The notes beneath the pieces were generated by a model that had not been told where the DNA came from, searched no databases, and saw only the letters and a program-made list of their open reading frames with translations. Position numbers and translations under genes: made by a program. A stretch of DNA of 34,947 bases, taken from assembly GCA_027491035.1 (NCBI GenBank), contig JAIXWZ010000010.1, positions 1 through 34,947 on the forward strand. The letters run 5' to 3'. Each line of letters opens with the position of its first letter. The stretch's first letter is position 1. This document shows, piece after piece, positions 32,814 through 34,947 of this stretch. Source of the DNA: Comamonadaceae bacterium. Its GTDB lineage: Bacteria > Pseudomonadota > Gammaproteobacteria > Burkholderiales > Burkholderiaceae_C.

Positions 32814-33491
32814 TCAGGCCAGCATCTGCAACACCTCGTCGGTGCTGCGCACATCGGCAAAGAACTGCACCAGCGTGGCCAGCGCCGCCAGATGCTCGGC
32901 ATCGGAGCGCGCCGCATTGGCGTCACTGACCATCACCGTCTTGAATCCATCCATCATGGCATCGCGCGCCGACGCCTCACAGCACACATTGGTCAAGGTG
33001 CCGGTGATGACCACCGTATCCACGCCGCGCTCGCGCAGCCGCTCGGGCAAATCGCAGGCGCCGGGAAAAAACGCGCTGTAGCGCTTTTTCGGGATGCGCC
33101 AGTCCTGCGCCTGCACATCGAGCCCAGGCCACAGGTCGTGGTCGGGATGGCCGGGCGTGAGGGCCTGCAAGATCGCCTGCGAAAACTCGGGGTTGACCAT
33201 GTGCTCAAAAAACAGGGGCCAGGCCTGTGGCCCTTGGGGTGCAAAAGAGCCCTGCGCGTAGGCCACCACACCGCCAGCGGCACGCACGGCTGCCGCCAGC
33301 CGGTTGATGTTGGGCACGATCTCGCGCGCCACCGGCGTCTCCGACGGTGCGCCGGGGCGCAAGAAGGCGTTTTGCATGTCGATGACCACCAAGGCGGTGC
33401 GGGTGGGCACGAGCCGGTCAAACAAATGCAGGCGGCCGCGGCGCAGGCGCATGCGCTCTACGATCTCGGCGGGCAGGGCGGTGGGATGCAT
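32814..33491 (-). CDS. Isochorismatase-like cysteine hydrolase
   Basis: A 225-residue cysteine hydrolase of the isochorismatase superfamily, with the triad visible: Asp in ALVVIDMQNAFL (about residue 46), Lys in IPKKRYSAFF (about 137) and Cys in LTNVCCEASARDA (about 170). Members hydrolyse N-carbamoyl compounds, biuret, ureidoacrylate, nicotinamide or isochorismate. The extended N-terminus (about 35 residues before the core) and the QGPQAWPLFFEHMVNPEF segment resemble the N-carbamoylsarcosine amidase or RutB-like group. The start at 33491 has GGAG six bases upstream; an earlier in-frame ATG at 33515 is less well supported. It converges with the thiamine-diphosphate enzyme gene. Confidence 0.88.
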   Translation of the reverse strand: MHPTALPAEIVERMRLRRGRLHLFDRLVPTRTALVVIDMQNAFLRPGAPSETPVAREIVPNINRLAAAVRAAGGVVAYAQGSFAPQGPQAWPLFFEHMVNPEFSQAILQALTPGHPDHDLWPGLDVQAQDWRIPKKRYSAFFPGACDLPERLRERGVDTVVITGTLTNVCCEASARDAMMDGFKTVMVSDANAARSDAEHLAALATLVQFFADVRSTDEVLQMLA

Positions 33492-33587
33492 GGGGTCTCC
33501 ATCATGGCCGGGCATCGTCCACAGGTTTTCTGCGGAGATCGGCAAGATGGACAATATAGCGCCTTGCCCCCAACCCAAGCCGCTGCG

Positions 33588-34139
33588 ATGCATCGACTCC
33601 TGTCCACAGACCGCCTCTTCAAACGCACAGCCCGACAAGCGGGCGCCTGTCTGGGCCTGGTCGCTGGCCTGTGTGCCAGCGCCTGGGCTGGGCCCCACGA
33701 GCACGGCGTGGTTCATATGACCCTTGCCATCGAAGGCCCGATCGTGCAACTGGCCTTGCGCGCGCCGCAAGAAAGTCTGCTGGGCTACGAGCGGGCACCG
33801 CGCGAGGGCACCGAAAAGCAGCAGGCTGACAAGCTGATTGAGCAACTGCGCGTGGCCGAATCGGTGATTCAATGGAACGCCCAAGCGCAGTGCAAAGCCA
33901 GCAGCGCCAGCGTCAGCGCGCCGGGCTTGCACGGCAAAGCCCAGGCTGGCGGCCATGTGGATATCGAGGCGCAGTACCGGTTTGAATGCGGCCAGGTGGC
34001 TCAGTTGCGCAGCGCCCAGATCAGCCTGTTCGAGTTGTCACGGCGCATCAGCCGGGTGCAGGTGCAGGTGGCCGGGCCGCAGGGGCAGTCGCAATCGACG
34101 CTGCGGCGCAACCGGCGCGAATTTCAGATTGGCAAATAG
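33588..34139 (+). CDS. DUF2796/ZrgA-like secreted metal-binding protein
   Basis: A 183-residue periplasmic protein. A signal peptide (cleavage after AWA, about residue 34) is followed directly by a His motif HEHGVVH (37-43), characteristic of the DUF2796 family, which includes the Vibrio zinc-uptake protein ZrgA. The mature part has LGYERAP, in place of the family's common VGFEHAP, and two cysteines (about 103 and 130) that may pair. It probably binds Zn(II) or another metal. The ATG at 33588 is chosen because it gives the signal peptide. The ABC ATPase gene follows after eight bases, so these genes form an operon. I saw no convincing Zur box upstream. Confidence 0.82.
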   Translation: MHRLLSTDRLFKRTARQAGACLGLVAGLCASAWAGPHEHGVVHMTLAIEGPIVQLALRAPQESLLGYERAPREGTEKQQADKLIEQLRVAESVIQWNAQAQCKASSASVSAPGLHGKAQAGGHVDIEAQYRFECGQVAQLRSAQISLFELSRRISRVQVQVAGPQGQSQSTLRRNRREFQIGK

Positions 34140-34147
34140 GTCGGCGC

Positions 34148-34837
34148 ATGGAGGCAACCGACGTTTTGCAGATCAGCGGCCTGCGCCAGCGCTGGCCCGG
34201 GCAGGCAAGCGACTTGCTGCAGATCGACTCGCTGAGCCTGCCCCCCGGGCAACGACTGCTCGTGCAGGGCGACAGCGGCAGCGGCAAGAGCACGCTGCTG
34301 TCGCTGGCCGCCGGCGTCTTGCTGCCCACCGAGGGCCAGGTCAGCCTGCTGGGCCAGTCTTGGGGCGATTTGCCCTCTGGTCGACGCGAGCAATGGCGGG
34401 CCGACCATGTCGGCTACCTGTTTCAGCAGCTCAACCTTCTGCCCTACCTGAGCGTGCTCGACAACGTGCTGCTGCCCTGCCGTTTTTCGCGTCGCCGCGC
34501 CGAGCGCTGCGGCCAGCCGCAGGAGCAGGCGCGCGAGTTGCTGCGCGCCCTCGATCTGGCGCCCTCGCTTTGGCCTCAGCAGGCCGCGCGGCTGTCGGTG
34601 GGCCAGCAGCAACGGGTGGCGGCGGCCCGCGCGCTGATCGGCCAGCCCGAGCTCGTGATTGCCGATGAACCCACATCAGCGCTCGACGAGCGCCGACGCG
34701 ATGGCTTCATGCAGCTGCTGCTCGAGCAGTGCGAGCGCTCCGGCTGCGCCCTGCTCTTTGTGACCCACGACAGCCGCTTGGCCAGCTACTTCCCGCGCAC
34801 GGTGCACCTGTGCGAGTCGACGGGAGCTGAGCGATGA
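34148..34837 (+). CDS. ABC transporter ATP-binding protein (LolD/MacB-type)
   Basis: A 229-residue ATPase of the MacB/LolD-like class. Walker A GDSGSGKST is at 41-49, Q-loop LFQQLNLLPYLSV about 97-110, signature LSVGQQQRV, Walker B LVIADEPTSALD and switch FVTHD all appear in order. The start at 34148 follows the DUF2796 stop by eight bases and its own TGA overlaps the permease ATG (ATGA). With DUF2796 and a FtsX-type permease it forms a probable metal-related ABC system; direction of transport is not certain from the sequence. Confidence 0.93.
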   Translation: MEATDVLQISGLRQRWPGQASDLLQIDSLSLPPGQRLLVQGDSGSGKSTLLSLAAGVLLPTEGQVSLLGQSWGDLPSGRREQWRADHVGYLFQQLNLLPYLSVLDNVLLPCRFSRRRAERCGQPQEQARELLRALDLAPSLWPQQAARLSVGQQQRVAAARALIGQPELVIADEPTSALDERRRDGFMQLLLEQCERSGCALLFVTHDSRLASYFPRTVHLCESTGAER

Positions 34838-34947
34838 AGGGCTTGTGGGGGCTGGCCTGGCGCAGCGCCTGGAGCCGGCGGGCGGGACTGTCCTGGGTGG
34901 CCCTGTCGATCGCGCTGTCGACTTTTCTCATGCTCTCGCTCGATCGC
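34834..34947 (+). CDS. ABC transporter permease (partial, 5' end only)
   Basis: The first 38 codons of a permease, cut by the window edge. The sequence has MKGLWGLAWRSAWSRRAG and then a hydrophobic stretch (LSWVALSIALSTFLMLSL) beginning the first membrane helix, which matches the MacB/FtsX-type permeases paired with this kind of ATPase. The ATG overlaps the ATPase stop by four bases. Confidence 0.8.
   Translation, partial: MKGLWGLAWRSAWSRRAGLSWVALSIALSTFLMLSLDR

Noticed and set aside
33531..33587. Possible Zur box or -10 region around ACAATATAGC before the DUF2796 gene
   Set aside because: Only a short AT-rich stretch without a clear palindrome or matching -35 element; not strong enough to annotate.

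Overview
The window is a chromosomal segment of a high-GC Gram-negative bacterium, most likely a betaproteobacterium of the order Burkholderiales (Comamonadaceae-like). This rests on the lipopolysaccharide genes (waaA, waaC), a TolC-type outer-membrane protein downstream of a PCMT-like methyltransferase and a rhodanese, a complete RND efflux set, a Liv-type ABC transporter next to catabolic enzymes, and codon use dominated by CTG, CGC and GCC. The taxonomic call is inference. I see no rRNA, tRNA, CRISPR array, insertion sequence or phage gene. No gene-free stretch exceeds 300 bases; the longest are about 4795-5082, 22732-22997 and 18034-18259.

Left part (1-5862). Reading leftward are a molybdenum hydroxylase large subunit cut by the window edge, the ribosome-assembly GTPase YlqF/RbgA, and glutamate-cysteine ligase GshA. 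A small basic protein of unknown function reads rightward and converges on msrA.

Centre-left (5978-14331), rightward: a YdcF-type envelope protein; a TetR regulator overlapping the start of an RND adaptor gene, then the RND pump; then a PCMT-like methyltransferase, a rhodanese and a TolC-family channel. Adaptor, pump and channel make a complete tripartite efflux pump. The tetR promoter has a clear 22-bp palindrome over its -10 region, which suggests autorepression.

Centre (14350-22731). A leftward sugar/LPS operon (phosphomannomutase/phosphoglucomutase, waaC, waaA) is divergent from ogt and a DMT-family exporter. A GST-like protein and an AsmA-family protein follow on the minus strand.

Right part (22998-33491) looks like an accessory metabolic island. 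It holds a patatin-like lipase and a PaaK-like adenylate-forming ligase (plus strand); a five-gene Liv-type ABC transporter and an unusual amidohydrolase-fold protein (minus); a thiamine-diphosphate enzyme (plus) divergent from the amidohydrolase; and an isochorismatase-like cysteine hydrolase (minus). Together they suggest uptake and breakdown of an unidentified, perhaps aromatic or amide-containing, acid. A strong intrinsic terminator overlaps the amidohydrolase stop codon, just before the transporter genes.

Right edge (33588-34947): a secreted His-rich DUF2796/ZrgA-like protein, an ABC ATPase and the first 38 codons of a permease, probably a metal (zinc) related export or uptake operon.
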